Assembly (NCBI GenBank): GCA_002292215.1
Contig: DBBN01000010.1
Span: forward strand, 1 to 27,631
Reading direction: 5' to 3'
DNA length: 27,631 nucleotides
From: Glaciecola sp. UBA983
GTDB lineage: Bacteria; Pseudomonadota; Gammaproteobacteria; Enterobacterales; Alteromonadaceae
The position numbers and the translations under genes are program-made. How positions within the stretch are numbered: position 1 is the stretch's first letter; the number at the start of each line of letters is the position of its first letter. Under the pieces are notes generated by a model that ran no database searches, had not been told where the DNA came from, and saw only the letters and a list, made by a program, of their open reading frames with translations. Below, piece after piece: positions 17,654-26,323 of this stretch.

Positions 17654-18267
17654 TCATTACCACCGAAAACACCGCTCAAGTTGCTTGGGCAAAAATGGAT
17701 AATCTGGTTCCAGCCATTGTTCAGGATGCTATTACTGGCAAAGTCCTTATGCAAGGTTACATGGATGAAGCAGCACTATCGCATACATTAGAAACTGGAC
17801 ATGTGACCTTCTTTAGTCGCTCTAAGCAACGTTTATGGACCAAAGGTGAAACCTCAGGTAACACCTTAAATTTAGTCCAAATAGAAAGTGATTGCGATCA
17901 TGACAGCTTGTTAGTATTAGCCCATCCTAATGGCCCTACTTGCCATACGGGTGCAGAAGCGTGTTGGTTTGATAATGGACAGAGTGATTATACGTTTATT
18001 GCTGATCTCGAAAAACTGATTGCTTCACGCAAAGGTGCCGATCCGAAATCGAGCTACACGGCTCATTTATACGCTAGTGGCATTAAACGTATAGCACAAA
18101 AAGTCGGTGAAGAAGGTGTGGAAACAGCACTAGCTGCCACTGTTGCTGACTTAGATGAGTTGAAAAATGAATCTGCTGATTTGATGTATCACTTATTAGT
18201 ACTATTACAAGCATCAGGTTTATCGATGCAAGATGTCGTCGGCGTACTACGCGAGCGTCACAAATAA
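17650..18267 (+). CDS. hisI: Bifunctional phosphoribosyl-AMP cyclohydrolase / phosphoribosyl-ATP pyrophosphatase
   Basis: Carries out the second and third steps of histidine synthesis (HisIE). The start is the ATG at 17650 overlapping the hisF stop; an in-frame TTG at 17635 would add five residues inside hisF. This gives 205 residues, against 203 in E. coli. The cyclohydrolase half shows [26 protein letters not shown] and the metal segment SDCDHDSLL with [10 protein letters not shown]. The pyrophosphatase half shows the helical [13 protein letters not shown] and [14 protein letters not shown] motifs. Last gene of the his cluster. Confidence 0.97.
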   Translation: MIITTENTAQVAWAKMDNLVPAIVQDAITGKVLMQGYMDEAALSHTLETGHVTFFSRSKQRLWTKGETSGNTLNLVQIESDCDHDSLLVLAHPNGPTCHTGAEACWFDNGQSDYTFIADLEKLIASRKGADPKSSYTAHLYASGIKRIAQKVGEEGVETALAATVADLDELKNESADLMYHLLVLLQASGLSMQDVVGVLRERHK

Positions 18268-18284
18268 AATTAAATTTTTTATTT
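18262..18284 (+). terminator. Weak A/T-only hairpin after hisI
   Basis: AAATAAAA (18262-18269) pairs with TTTTATTT (18277-18284) and a T-rich stretch follows. The stem has no G-C pairs and overlaps the hisI stop codon, so it is a weak terminator at best. No better candidate is seen before the next promoter. Confidence 0.25.
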
Positions 18285-18291
18285 TTTATCC

Positions 18292-18319
18292 CTTGAAAAG
18301 CGTTTAGTCAGTACTATAT
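18292..18319 (+). promoter_or_regulatory. Sigma-32 heat-shock promoter of the small heat shock gene
   Basis: CTTGAAA (18292-18298) is a perfect sigma-32 -35 element. After 14 bases comes ACTATAT (18313-18319), which fits the CCCATNT -10 element at four of its six defined positions. Transcription would begin near 18326, giving a leader of about 90 bases, like that of E. coli ibpA. Confidence 0.7.
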
Positions 18320-18325
18320 CTATTT

Positions 18326-18412
18326 TATCGGTGCTCAATAGAGGCCGATACAACCGCCGCCGAATTATCGGGGCACATAAATTAACATATTGCTTAAATT
18401 TATTAGGATATG
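18326..18412 (+). promoter_or_regulatory. ROSE-like RNA thermometer in the hsp20 leader
   Basis: Three hairpins can be drawn. TATCGG (18326-18331) pairs with CCGATA (18345-18350). CCGA (18360-18363) pairs with TCGG (18368-18371). In the third, CATATTGCT (18386-18394) pairs with AGGATATG (18405-18412), sequestering the AGGA ribosome site. The TTGCT/AGGA pairing, with its bulged G (18392), is exactly the U(U/C)GCU-anti-SD core of ROSE elements found upstream of ibpA-type genes. Heating would open the last hairpin. The pairings are seen directly; the temperature response is inference. Confidence 0.75.
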
Positions 18413-18415
18413 ACT

Positions 18416-18871
18416 ATGCGTACTATCGATCTATCTCCACTTTACCGTTCTTTCATTGGTTCTGACCACCTTGCTTCTATGCTAGATGCCGCGGCCAAAA
18501 ATGAAAAACAAACCACCTATCCGCCATACAACATTGAGTTGGTAAGCGAAGACAAATACCGTATCACCATGGCAATCGCCGGCTTCAGTGAATCCGATGT
18601 TGAGATTGTGGTACAAGAAAATACACTGGTAGTAACCGGGAATAAACCTACCGTTAATACTGACAATAGTACTAACGAATCAGCGAAACAATATTTACAC
18701 AAAGGTATTTCTGAACGAAACTTTGAACGTAAATTCCAGCTTGGCGATCATGTCAAAGTACTGCATGCCGATATGCAGAATGGCTTATTAAACATTGATT
18801 TAGAACGCGTTATTCCTGAGGCTAAAAAACCTCGTAAGATTGAAATCGGTTCTCGTTTACTCGAAAACTAG
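18416..18871 (+). CDS. ibpA: Small heat shock protein, IbpA family (Hsp20)
   Basis: ATP-independent holdase chaperone that binds aggregating proteins. The 151-residue protein opens with MRTIDLSPLYRSFIGSD, the IbpA N-terminus. The alpha-crystallin domain spans about residues 30-130, with YRITMAIAGFSESDVEI, VTGNK, KGISERNFERKFQLGDHV and NGLLNIDLERVIPE; the C-terminal tail is KIEIGSRLLEN. I choose the ATG at 18416 because AGGA (18405-18408) is seven bases upstream, while the ATG at 18410 is only one base after it. A sigma-32 promoter, a ROSE-like leader and a strong terminator frame it as a single-gene heat-shock unit. Confidence 0.95.
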   Translation: MRTIDLSPLYRSFIGSDHLASMLDAAAKNEKQTTYPPYNIELVSEDKYRITMAIAGFSESDVEIVVQENTLVVTGNKPTVNTDNSTNESAKQYLHKGISERNFERKFQLGDHVKVLHADMQNGLLNIDLERVIPEAKKPRKIEIGSRLLEN

Positions 18872-18898
18872 TTAAAATCTTCAACCTATGTGTGTGAT

Positions 18899-18925
18899 AA
18901 AGGCAGCTGGTGAGCTGCCTTTTTT
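18899..18925 (+). terminator. Rho-independent terminator of the small heat shock gene
   Basis: AGGCAGCT (18901-18908) and AGCTGCCT (18913-18920) form an eight-pair stem with a GGTG loop, extended by flanking A/T pairs and followed by a T run. The flanking A residues could also let it act for the convergent MAPEG gene. Confidence 0.9.
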
Positions 18926-18948
18926 ATAGGTTCACTATTTAAATTCGA

Positions 18949-19341
18949 TTAGTACAACAAATATAAATTACACAAAGACAAAACGAGTATAGATAAGTAT
19001 GTGGCAATCATGCCAACCATACGCTGCCAATTTTCACCCGCAAAATGACGAATACCATAAGCATGAGCTAAACGGCCAAATATCAATAACATCGCACTAC
19101 CGTGTAACACGTATTCATGCACATCATTGAGTTCGGCAACCGCTAGTAATAATAAAGCGATAGGCGTATATTCAACAAAATTACCAAACATACGTACATT
19201 TCTGAACAAGATGGGATTACCGTCTTTACCGTCTGAGATAATCTCTTTATCACGAATACGCACTTGCACAACTAAGAACGATAAATACAGTAAAATAAGT
19301 CCTGCAATACTGACGTAAAAACCCGTAATTGGAATGATCAT
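18949..19341 (-). CDS. MAPEG family inner-membrane protein (YecN-like)
   Basis: 130-residue protein with four hydrophobic helices. The first connecting region carries the MAPEG pattern VRMFGNFVEYTPIALLLL (about residues 49-66), with an Arg, Asn and Glu set that in characterised members contributes to glutathione or lipid-substrate binding. A later GRLAHAYGIRH segment is also typical of the bacterial YecN-type group. Enzymatic activity of this subgroup is not established. A GGAAA ribosome site precedes the ATG. The gene converges on the small heat shock gene across its terminator and is divergent from the msr fusion gene with 222 bases between them. Confidence 0.88.
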   Translation of the reverse strand: MIIPITGFYVSIAGLILLYLSFLVVQVRIRDKEIISDGKDGNPILFRNVRMFGNFVEYTPIALLLLAVAELNDVHEYVLHGSAMLLIFGRLAHAYGIRHFAGENWQRMVGMIATYLSILVLSLCNLYLLY

Positions 19342-19486
19342 AATATTTCCTTTGTATGGTATGAGCAGTGCTATACCTTTGTTATTTTTTAATGCGTTAT
19401 ATTTTAACGTTGTAATTCGAGATGCATAGCATAGTGGTATTTAGCCCATTTTAATAGTCTGCATGTAAGGTTATTCATAATATTAA

Positions 19487-19517
19487 TTGACCTGCAATGA
19501 AAGAAAACACGTATATT
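19487..19517 (+). promoter_or_regulatory. Candidate promoter of the msr fusion gene
   Basis: TTGACC (19487-19492) is followed 19 bases later by TATATT (19512-19517), or 18 bases later by the shifted GTATAT. The spacing is slightly long. It lies about 50 bases before the gene, in the 222-base divergent region, which otherwise shows only AT-rich sequence. Confidence 0.3.
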
Positions 19518-19563
19518 AAAGGTCTATATATTAGACAACACCCTTATTCTCTGGAGTCATACT

Positions 19564-20943
19564 ATGTCAAAATTTTCTTGGTTCGTGATCATCAGCGTAA
19601 TAGTCGTGACCGGCGTATCCTTAAATTGGGATAAATTGAATCCCAACAATGTTCCGATATTTGCGTTTGTGCCTATGAACAGTTCAGAGGGCGCGAGTAA
19701 CAGCGCCAATGCAGCTAAGATGCGCGCATTAGTCGATAGCGCTGAATTACCTAAAACAGTTAAATCTGAACAAATTGTATTCGGTTTAGGCTGTTTTTGG
19801 GGCGCAGAGAAAAATTTCGCTGCGCTGCCAGGGGTCATTGATGTCGTATCCGGCTATGCTGATGGTCGAGGATTCGATGCAACCTATCGTAATATTACGC
19901 AAGCACAGCAGCGTTTTAACCCAGATAATTATGCTGAAGTGATTCAAGTTAGCTTTAATCCGATGCTGATCAGTGTCCAAGATTTAATCATTGCGTTTTA
20001 CGAAATGCATAATCCAACACAAGCTAATGGCCAAGGTAATGATATTGGTACGCAATATCGTTCGACCATCTTATATTCCCAGCCTGAGCATGCACAAAAG
20101 GCACAATATCTAACTCAGCTTTACCAACAAATATTAACCCAAAACAACTATGGCTCAATCACAACCCGTATCAAGCCCTTAGATACGTTTTATCCCGCCG
20201 AAGCATACCACCAAGACTATATCGCCAAAAACCCGAATGGTTACTGCCCAGACCATTCCACCGGCGTTCGTTTTGATGGTTCGGTTGAACGCGTCGTCGC
20301 AATGGATAACACAGCATTATTACAAGGTCAGCACATTGTCGTCATTGATGCCCCTGATTGCCCATATTGTGAAAAGTTTAAAGCCGATGTAGCCACATCT
20401 TATGCCGGTAGCATTCCTATGCATTTTCGAGGAGCACAACAATTGCAAGGTTTAAGTGTCAGTTCTCCTACTTGGGCGACACCTACATTGTTATTTATGC
20501 AAGATGGTATAGAAGTTCATGGAGTGCAAGGCTATGTCGCTCCAAAAAAATTCTATCAACTGCTAGGTGCATTTAAACTGGGTGATTCTGAAGCGTTTAA
20601 TGTTGCGTTTAATAAAGGCACTGATTCACAATTTTGTAAGCAATACGAACAGTTCAAAAATGTCGGAGCCGGTGTATTTACCGATACGCTCAGTGGTGAA
20701 CCATTATTTGATACCGATTATCAATTTAACTCTGGCACTGGCTGGTTGTCATTTACTCAGGCTATAGGTGATAGTGTTACATATCATGAAGATAATAGTT
20801 TAGGGATGCGCAGAATTGCACTAAAAGCCAAAACCAGTGGGATACATTTAGGTCATGTCTTTGATGATGGTCCTAACGGCAAGCCGCGCTACTGTATTAA
20901 TGCCACAGTGTTAGGTTTTGAGCCGCGTGTTAAAGGATCTTAG
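19564..20943 (+). CDS. msrAB: Membrane-anchored MsrA-thioredoxin-like-MsrB fusion, methionine sulfoxide reductase
   Basis: Repairs oxidised methionine of both stereoisomers. The 459-residue protein has a hydrophobic N-terminus (about 5-22), suggesting a signal anchor and periplasmic location. MsrA follows (about 70-240), with catalytic Cys77 in GLGCFWGAEKNF and NPNGYC (Cys228). A thioredoxin-fold domain (about 245-350) has a CPYC active site (Cys266, Cys269) and a WATPTLLF cis-proline segment. MsrB is last (about 365-455), with GTGWLSF, HLGHVFDDGP and catalytic Cys444 in RYCIN. The MsrB part lacks both zinc-binding CXXC pairs, like the zinc-free PilB type, and has Leu where GTGWPSF has Pro. 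The built-in thioredoxin domain could supply electrons. Domain order differs from Neisseria PilB (Trx-MsrA-MsrB). A GGAG site precedes the ATG. Confidence 0.93.
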   Translation: MSKFSWFVIISVIVVTGVSLNWDKLNPNNVPIFAFVPMNSSEGASNSANAAKMRALVDSAELPKTVKSEQIVFGLGCFWGAEKNFAALPGVIDVVSGYADGRGFDATYRNITQAQQRFNPDNYAEVIQVSFNPMLISVQDLIIAFYEMHNPTQANGQGNDIGTQYRSTILYSQPEHAQKAQYLTQLYQQILTQNNYGSITTRIKPLDTFYPAEAYHQDYIAKNPNGYCPDHSTGVRFDGSVERVVAMDNTALLQGQHIVVIDAPDCPYCEKFKADVATSYAGSIPMHFRGAQQLQGLSVSSPTWATPTLLFMQDGIEVHGVQGYVAPKKFYQLLGAFKLGDSEAFNVAFNKGTDSQFCKQYEQFKNVGAGVFTDTLSGEPLFDTDYQFNSGTGWLSFTQAIGDSVTYHEDNSLGMRRIALKAKTSGIHLGHVFDDGPNGKPRYCINATVLGFEPRVKGS

Positions 20944-20953
20944 CTGCGTTTTA

Positions 20954-21418
20954 TCATTCACCAAAGCGCATATCTATGTGCATGATCCCATCTTCATCAT
21001 AGGCTGCTGAGATGGGGTTAAAGCCCAGACGGGTATAAAAATCTTGCAGATAGGTTTGCGCACCAATCACTATATCGTTCTCAGGCCACTGTTGATGACA
21101 AGTGGTTAACGCTGCTTGCATAATGGTCGTTGCTAAGCCATGTCCTCGTGCCGCTCCGGCAACAACCACACGACCAACACTTGCAGCATCAGTATACGAA
21201 AGCCCAGGTGCTAAACAACGCGCGTAGCCTACCAACACATCACCGTTAAAGTACAAGAGATGCTGTGTATCAGCATGCAGGTCTTTATCATCCAAATCAG
21301 GATATACACAGTTTTGTTCTACCACAAACACATCGCTGCGTAGTTTCAACATCGCATACAGTTCAAAATTACTTAATTGGGCGAAAGATTTTACGGACAG
21401 CTCGGCGGTTGATGGCAT
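20954..21418 (-). CDS. elaA: ElaA family GNAT acetyltransferase
   Basis: GNAT-fold N-acetyltransferase of 154 residues; the acceptor is not known. The ELYAMLKLRSDVFVVEQNC segment (about 19-37) is the ElaA signature. Acetyl-CoA binding is indicated by VGRVVVAGAARGHGLATTIM (about 81-100), and GAQTYLQDFYTRLGF plus YDEDGIMHIDM complete the family pattern. The gene converges on the msr fusion gene with 10 bases between stops. It lies downstream of adk on the same strand, but a terminator separates them, so it is probably transcribed on its own. Confidence 0.9.
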   Translation of the reverse strand: MPSTAELSVKSFAQLSNFELYAMLKLRSDVFVVEQNCVYPDLDDKDLHADTQHLLYFNGDVLVGYARCLAPGLSYTDAASVGRVVVAGAARGHGLATTIMQAALTTCHQQWPENDIVIGAQTYLQDFYTRLGFNPISAAYDEDGIMHIDMRFGE

Positions 21419-21523
21419 AAATATTAGCTTCTCATTGGGATAGTAAAAACGGTAAGACTGACATACTATATTTTTATTTTATGGAAATCACGTGATGAGT
21501 TTTTTCGGGCTTTATTCGGTCAC

Positions 21524-21557
21524 AAAAAAACGCTAGTCCTTTGCAGAAGTAGCGTTT
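21524..21557 (-). terminator. Rho-independent terminator of adk
   Basis: On the minus strand AAACGCTA (21557-21550) pairs with TAGCGTTT (21535-21528) around a 14-base loop and is followed by more T residues. It begins 22 bases after the adk stop codon. Confidence 0.85.
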
Positions 21558-21579
21558 CTAAGAATATTGGTTAAAGCAA

Positions 21580-22248
<669 letters not shown>

Positions 22249-22269
22249 TTAATAATTTTGTCTGTGGCT

Positions 22270-22298
22270 AAGTTACCTATTAATTGAATCTGTTTCAA
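22270..22298 (-). promoter_or_regulatory. Candidate sigma-70 promoter of adk
   Basis: On the minus strand TTGAAA (22298-22293) and TAACTT (22275-22270) are 17 bases apart. It lies between the htpG terminator and adk, where a promoter is expected, but the -10 match is only moderate. Confidence 0.35.
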
Positions 22299-22361
22299 CC
22301 TAAATTGGTAATACCATCGGATCTTTACGACTAATAGCGCAAAGAATAGACGACTCGCCAC

Positions 22362-22393
22362 AAACAAAAAGGCAGCATCTAAATGCTGCCTTT
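22362..22393 (-). terminator. Rho-independent terminator of htpG
   Basis: On the minus strand AAAGGCAGCAT (22393-22383) pairs with ATGCTGCCTTT (22378-22368) around a four-base loop, followed by T-rich sequence. Eleven pairs make this a strong terminator 20 bases after the htpG stop. Confidence 0.9.
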
Positions 22394-22413
22394 ATTATTG
22401 ACTACTCGTTAAG

Positions 22414-24336
22414 CTATTTTGATAAGCTTAATAACAGGCTATTTAGGTTTTGTACAAATGCAGCTGGATCTTTTAAGCTACCTTGTTCAGATAATGCCGC
22501 TTGATCAAACAGCACGCCACTCCAACGCTTAAACTGATCTTCGTCTTGTACATCAGCTAAATGTTTTACTAGTGCATGCTCAGGATTAAGTTCTAACTTA
22601 TATTTGACTTCTGGTACAGGTTGACCCGCTGCTTGCATTAACTTCACCATTTGTGTGGTCATGCCATTATCATCCGCCACGATACAAGCTGGAGATTCTG
22701 TTAAACGGTGCGTGAATTTGACTTCTTTAACTTTATCACCTAATGCTTCTTTCACTCGAGCTAAGACACCTTCTATAGCCTTTTCAGCTTCTTCTTTAGC
22801 TGACTTATCGTCTTCTGAATCTAACTCATCTAAGTTACCTTGGGCAATAGATTGAAATGATTTTTCTTCAAATTCACTCAAGTGAGACATCAACCATTCA
22901 TCAATACGCTCTGACATTAATAACACTTCGATGCCTTTTTTGCGGAAGATTTCTAAATGTGGACTCGATTTGGCAGCTTGATAAGAATCAGCGGTCACAT
23001 AATAAATCTTGTCTTGGGTCTCTTGCATACGAGCTATGTAATCAGCTAAAGAAACATTTTCAATGTCCGAATCATTATGAGTCGATGCGAAACGTAATAA
23101 GCTGGCAATTTTTTCTTTATTGGCAAAATCTTCTGCAGGACCTTCTTTTAATACGTTACCAAACTCAGACCAAAATCCTTGATAGGTTTCTGCGTCTTTC
23201 TTGGCCATTTTTTCAAGCATTTGCAGCACTTTCTTAGTACAACCATTACGCATTGCTTGCGTGATCTTGTTGTCTTGTAATATTTCGCGAGAAACATTCA
23301 ACGGTAAATCATTTGAATCTAACAGGCCTTTAACAAAACGTAAATACGTCGGCATGAATTGCTCTGCGTCATCCATAATAAAGACACGCTGTACAAACAA
23401 TTTAAGACCATGCTTTTGATCACGGTTATACATGTCAAAAGGGGCTTTAGAGGGTATATACAATAAACTTGTGTATTCAGTTTTACCTTCAACACGATTA
23501 TGCGACCAGGTTAACGGATCAGCAAAGTCATGTGATACATGCTTATAAAACTCCGTATATTCTTCATCAGAAATATCAGATTTTTCGCGTGTCCATAACG
23601 CAGTAGCCTTATTAATTGGCTCCCACTTAGCTGGCTGACCTGGAATTTTTTCACCATCTGGACCATCTGACTCAGGCACTTCTGCTGTGAACATTTGCAC
23701 TGGAATACTAATATGGTCAGAGTATTTGGTTATAATTGAACGTAGTTTCCAATCGTCACAAAACTCTTTATCGTCTTCACGAATATGTAATGTAATTTCA
23801 GTACCGCGGGTATCTTTTACGATGTCGGTCGTAGTGAACTCACCTTCCCCTTGAGATTCCCACATTACGCCTTCAGAGGCTGGGGCGCCTGCTGCACGAG
23901 TTTTAACCGTGACGTTATCTGCTACAATAAATGCAGAGTAAAAACCAACACCAAATTGGCCAATCAACTGAGAATCTTTTGCTTGGTCGCCAGATAAATG
24001 CGAAAAGAAATCAGAGGTGCCTGATTTAGCAATAGTCCCTAAATTAGCAATAACTTCATCTTTGTTCATGCCAATACCATTATCACTAATGGTAATCGTG
24101 CCGGCTTCTTTGTTGCATGAAACCTTGACGTGTAAATCACCGTCATTTTCATACAAAGCATCATTAGATAATGCTTTAAAGCGAAGTTTGTCGGCAGCAT
24201 CTGCGGCGTTAGAAACAAGCTCGCGTAGAAAAATTTCTTTGTTTGAATATAAAGAATGGATCATCAACTGTAGTAGTTGCTTTACTTCCGTTTGGAAACC
24301 GTGAGTTTGAGTTTGTGTATCGACAGTATCAGTCAT
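22414..24336 (-). CDS. htpG: HtpG, bacterial Hsp90 chaperone
   Basis: ATP-dependent chaperone of 640 residues (E. coli 624). The GHKL ATPase domain shows [35 protein letters not shown] and [11 protein letters not shown]. The middle domain has the RVFIMDD and [11 protein letters not shown] segments, the latter with the ATP-contacting arginine. There is no eukaryotic MEEVD tail. A GGAG site lies ten bases before the ATG. The sigma-32-like promoter just upstream and the terminator just downstream indicate a single-gene heat-shock unit between recR and adk. Confidence 0.98.
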   Translation of the reverse strand: MTDTVDTQTQTHGFQTEVKQLLQLMIHSLYSNKEIFLRELVSNAADAADKLRFKALSNDALYENDGDLHVKVSCNKEAGTITISDNGIGMNKDEVIANLGTIAKSGTSDFFSHLSGDQAKDSQLIGQFGVGFYSAFIVADNVTVKTRAAGAPASEGVMWESQGEGEFTTTDIVKDTRGTEITLHIREDDKEFCDDWKLRSIITKYSDHISIPVQMFTAEVPESDGPDGEKIPGQPAKWEPINKATALWTREKSDISDEEYTEFYKHVSHDFADPLTWSHNRVEGKTEYTSLLYIPSKAPFDMYNRDQKHGLKLFVQRVFIMDDAEQFMPTYLRFVKGLLDSNDLPLNVSREILQDNKITQAMRNGCTKKVLQMLEKMAKKDAETYQGFWSEFGNVLKEGPAEDFANKEKIASLLRFASTHNDSDIENVSLADYIARMQETQDKIYYVTADSYQAAKSSPHLEIFRKKGIEVLLMSERIDEWLMSHLSEFEEKSFQSIAQGNLDELDSEDDKSAKEEAEKAIEGVLARVKEALGDKVKEVKFTHRLTESPACIVADDNGMTTQMVKLMQAAGQPVPEVKYKLELNPEHALVKHLADVQDEDQFKRWSGVLFDQAALSEQGSLKDPAAFVQNLNSLLLSLSK

Positions 24337-24382
24337 GCTTGCATATCTCCAGAAACAAAATAAGGTAATGTTTTATGATTAG

Positions 24383-24412
24383 ATATGTAAGGTTGTAACT
24401 ATTTTTTTCAAG
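24383..24412 (-). promoter_or_regulatory. Sigma-32 heat-shock promoter of htpG
   Basis: On the minus strand a perfect CTTGAAA (24412-24406), preceded by a run of C, is followed after 16 bases by TACATAT (24389-24383), matching the last part of CCCATNT. The predicted transcript starts near 24376 and has a leader of about 40 bases. The same -35 element is found before the small heat shock gene. Confidence 0.65.
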
Positions 24413-24475
24413 GGGGATAGTTAATAAATTTGAAAACTTATTAACAAGCTATCGAATATAGCCCCCCATTTGTAG

Positions 24476-25075
24476 CTAAATAGCACGACGTCCTGAAAAA
24501 GCGTGCGTTAACGTATTGCCATCGATATATTCTAATTCACCACCCACAGGAACACCGTGAGCAATTCGGGTAGCAACAATCTCGTGCTTTTGACACATCT
24601 GCCCGATGTAATGCGCGGTTGCTTCACCTTCTACGGTAGGGTTTGTGGCAAGAATCACTTCTTGAATATTTTGTTCTGCTAAGCGTTTGGCTAAAATATC
24701 TAAGCCTATTTCACTCGGCCCAATCCCATCAATCGGTGATAAATGCCCCATTAACACAAAGTACTGCCCGCCAAATTCTGCAGTTTGTTCAATCGCTAGA
24801 ATATCTTGCGGAGATTCAACAATACATAATGTTTGAGACTGTTGCCGAGATGGACTAGCGCAAATACCGCATAACTGACTTTCGGTAAAAGTTCGACAAG
24901 ATTCACAATGAGTTACGTGTTCCATCGCATCATGTAATGCATGACTTAGGCGCATTGCGCCAGGTCGATTACGCTCAAGTAAAAGAAACGCCATACGCTG
25001 AGCTGACTTAGCACCAACACCTGGTAAGCATTTAAAGCTTTCGATTAATTCGGTAATAAGAGGGCTGTATTTCAT
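24476..25075 (-). CDS. recR: Recombination mediator protein RecR
   Basis: Works with RecF and RecO to load RecA at gaps. The 199-residue protein has an N-terminal helix-hairpin-helix ([18 protein letters not shown]), a four-cysteine zinc finger (Cys57, Cys60, Cys69, Cys72) and a Toprim domain ([30 protein letters not shown]). Length matches E. coli RecR (201). In many gammaproteobacteria recR follows ybaB directly; here an opposite-strand membrane gene separates them, and a promoter-like sequence lies immediately upstream. The ribosome site is weak. Confidence 0.97.
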   Translation of the reverse strand: MKYSPLITELIESFKCLPGVGAKSAQRMAFLLLERNRPGAMRLSHALHDAMEHVTHCESCRTFTESQLCGICASPSRQQSQTLCIVESPQDILAIEQTAEFGGQYFVLMGHLSPIDGIGPSEIGLDILAKRLAEQNIQEVILATNPTVEGEATAHYIGQMCQKHEIVATRIAHGVPVGGELEYIDGNTLTHAFSGRRAI

Positions 25076-25096
25076 GATAGTTCTAAGTCCAATCGC

Positions 25097-25125
25097 AATA
25101 TAATTTATTGCTATAATAATTGGAA
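25097..25125 (-). promoter_or_regulatory. Candidate sigma-70 promoter of recR
   Basis: On the minus strand TTCCAA (25125-25120) and TATATT (25102-25097) are exactly 17 bases apart. Transcription would start near 25090, about 15 bases before recR. A private promoter is expected since recR is separated from dnaX-ybaB. Confidence 0.45.
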
Positions 25126-25140
25126 TATTTTACTCTAATT

Positions 25141-25171
25141 TTGCAATGACTGCACTGTTTTGGAATGACTG
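25141..25171 (+). repeat. Pair of 12-base direct repeats between recR and the membrane-protein gene
   Basis: TTGCAATGACTG (25141-25152) and TTGGAATGACTG (25160-25171) match at 11 of 12 bases and are spaced 19 bases start to start, close to two helical turns. They lie in the 184-base divergent region and could be a tandem operator. This is inference; no regulator is recognised. Confidence 0.4.
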
Positions 25172-25259
25172 TTATCACAAAGAAGGTTTTTATATCAGGC
25201 GAGTAATTATGCTACCCTACTCATTAAGATATCCCATACAATAATAATGAAAATACTTT

Positions 25260-26258
25260 ATGGCATTACCTACACCACAAACAGAACAGGAAACTCCCGA
25301 ACGTCGAACGTCGTTTCGAACTAAAATGCATGATTTTATGCGCCAACAACAAATTCGTTTTGCGCAATTTTCAACTCGCGTCAACACATTACATGTGATG
25401 CAATGGGCTAAACGATATAATCCTTCGCAGTGGTGTTATTTTACAGCCAGTACCTTATTGTTATTGACTGCATTCACGGATGGCAGTTATTTACCACTTG
25501 TGGCCCTCATCGCTTTTGTGGGTTTAATTCGCGAACTAATCAATGTATTTCATCGAATTTGGTCGACGACTTTAGGCAAAAGCTTCACGCTTATTACTTA
25601 TGCTAGCACTGCCAATCTTGCACTTGCGTTTGCTGCGTTAAAAATAAATCTGATCACCGGTGTCGAGCCGATGCCATTTATATTTACCCTAGGTTTTACA
25701 ACACTCGTGCTTATGCCCTTCTGGATTGCATTGTCTAGTCTAGTGATGTTTATGTTGATATTAATTTTAGCCAATATTTGGTTGCTTATATCCATTCCTA
25801 TTCGTTTAATTGGGATCCCATTAGAGATCCATTGGGAAGATAAACACCGTGCAATGCTGACCATGTTAATGCGCATTATCCTAATCCCAATAGTCTTAGT
25901 GCATTTAATCAATGTCATGTTGCCCTATATTGGACAAGATGTAATAAGTGATCAGAATGGCTTTTCACTGAATATTGGTGATGATTTAAGTGATGCAGCT
26001 GTTAATAATATTGAGAGCAATGATGATATGATAAACATAGGTATAACCGAACAACAACGGCTAGTTGAAAATGTTATTGCTAAGTTTATCTTCTATTTTG
26101 AAGCTTATCCGCGCAGCGCCTGTATCAAATCTGACAACGAAAAATCGGTTATTTTGGATGACTATACGGTACTGCTGATCAGCGAGAATAATTCGGCCAT
26201 ACATGGATATGATTATATCGTCAAAAAATGCGTATCACGAGCAAGTAGTGGCGAATAA
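25260..26258 (+). CDS. Unrecognised multi-pass membrane protein
   Basis: I do not recognise this 332-residue protein. Residues 1-55 are basic and hydrophilic. About six hydrophobic helices follow (near 58-72, 75-95, 110-128, 139-156, 158-180 and 203-222). The last 110 residues are soluble and acidic, with two cysteines (Cys288, Cys324) that could form a disulfide if this part is periplasmic. No transporter or enzyme motif is seen. The ATG has no clear ribosome site. The gene runs opposite to its neighbours and separates recR from ybaB-dnaX. Its base composition does not look foreign by eye. Hydrophobicity across several hundred bases makes a real gene likely, although its function is unknown. 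Confidence 0.75.
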   Translation: MALPTPQTEQETPERRTSFRTKMHDFMRQQQIRFAQFSTRVNTLHVMQWAKRYNPSQWCYFTASTLLLLTAFTDGSYLPLVALIAFVGLIRELINVFHRIWSTTLGKSFTLITYASTANLALAFAALKINLITGVEPMPFIFTLGFTTLVLMPFWIALSSLVMFMLILILANIWLLISIPIRLIGIPLEIHWEDKHRAMLTMLMRIILIPIVLVHLINVMLPYIGQDVISDQNGFSLNIGDDLSDAAVNNIESNDDMINIGITEQQRLVENVIAKFIFYFEAYPRSACIKSDNEKSVILDDYTVLLISENNSAIHGYDYIVKKCVSRASSGE

Positions 26259-26280
26259 TTTGTCTGACTATAACCAACAA

Positions 26281-26312
26281 CGCCAGTGAATATTCTGCAA
26301 TAAACACTGGCG
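26281..26312. terminator. Inverted repeat between convergent genes, possible terminator
   Basis: CGCCAGTG (26281-26288) and CACTGGCG (26305-26312) form an eight-pair G/C-rich stem with a 16-base loop. It lies between the convergent membrane-protein gene and ybaB. Neither side has a strong T run, so termination in either direction would be imperfect. Confidence 0.45.
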
Positions 26313-26323
26313 CTAGGTATGAT

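Noticed and set aside
22857..23237. 126-residue open frame on the plus strand
   Set aside because: It lies entirely antisense to the conserved middle of htpG, with atypical composition and no ribosome site.
25598..25918. 106-residue open frame on the minus strand inside the unknown membrane gene
   Set aside because: Isoleucine/asparagine-rich reverse-frame product; the plus-strand frame is three times longer and shows clear membrane helices.
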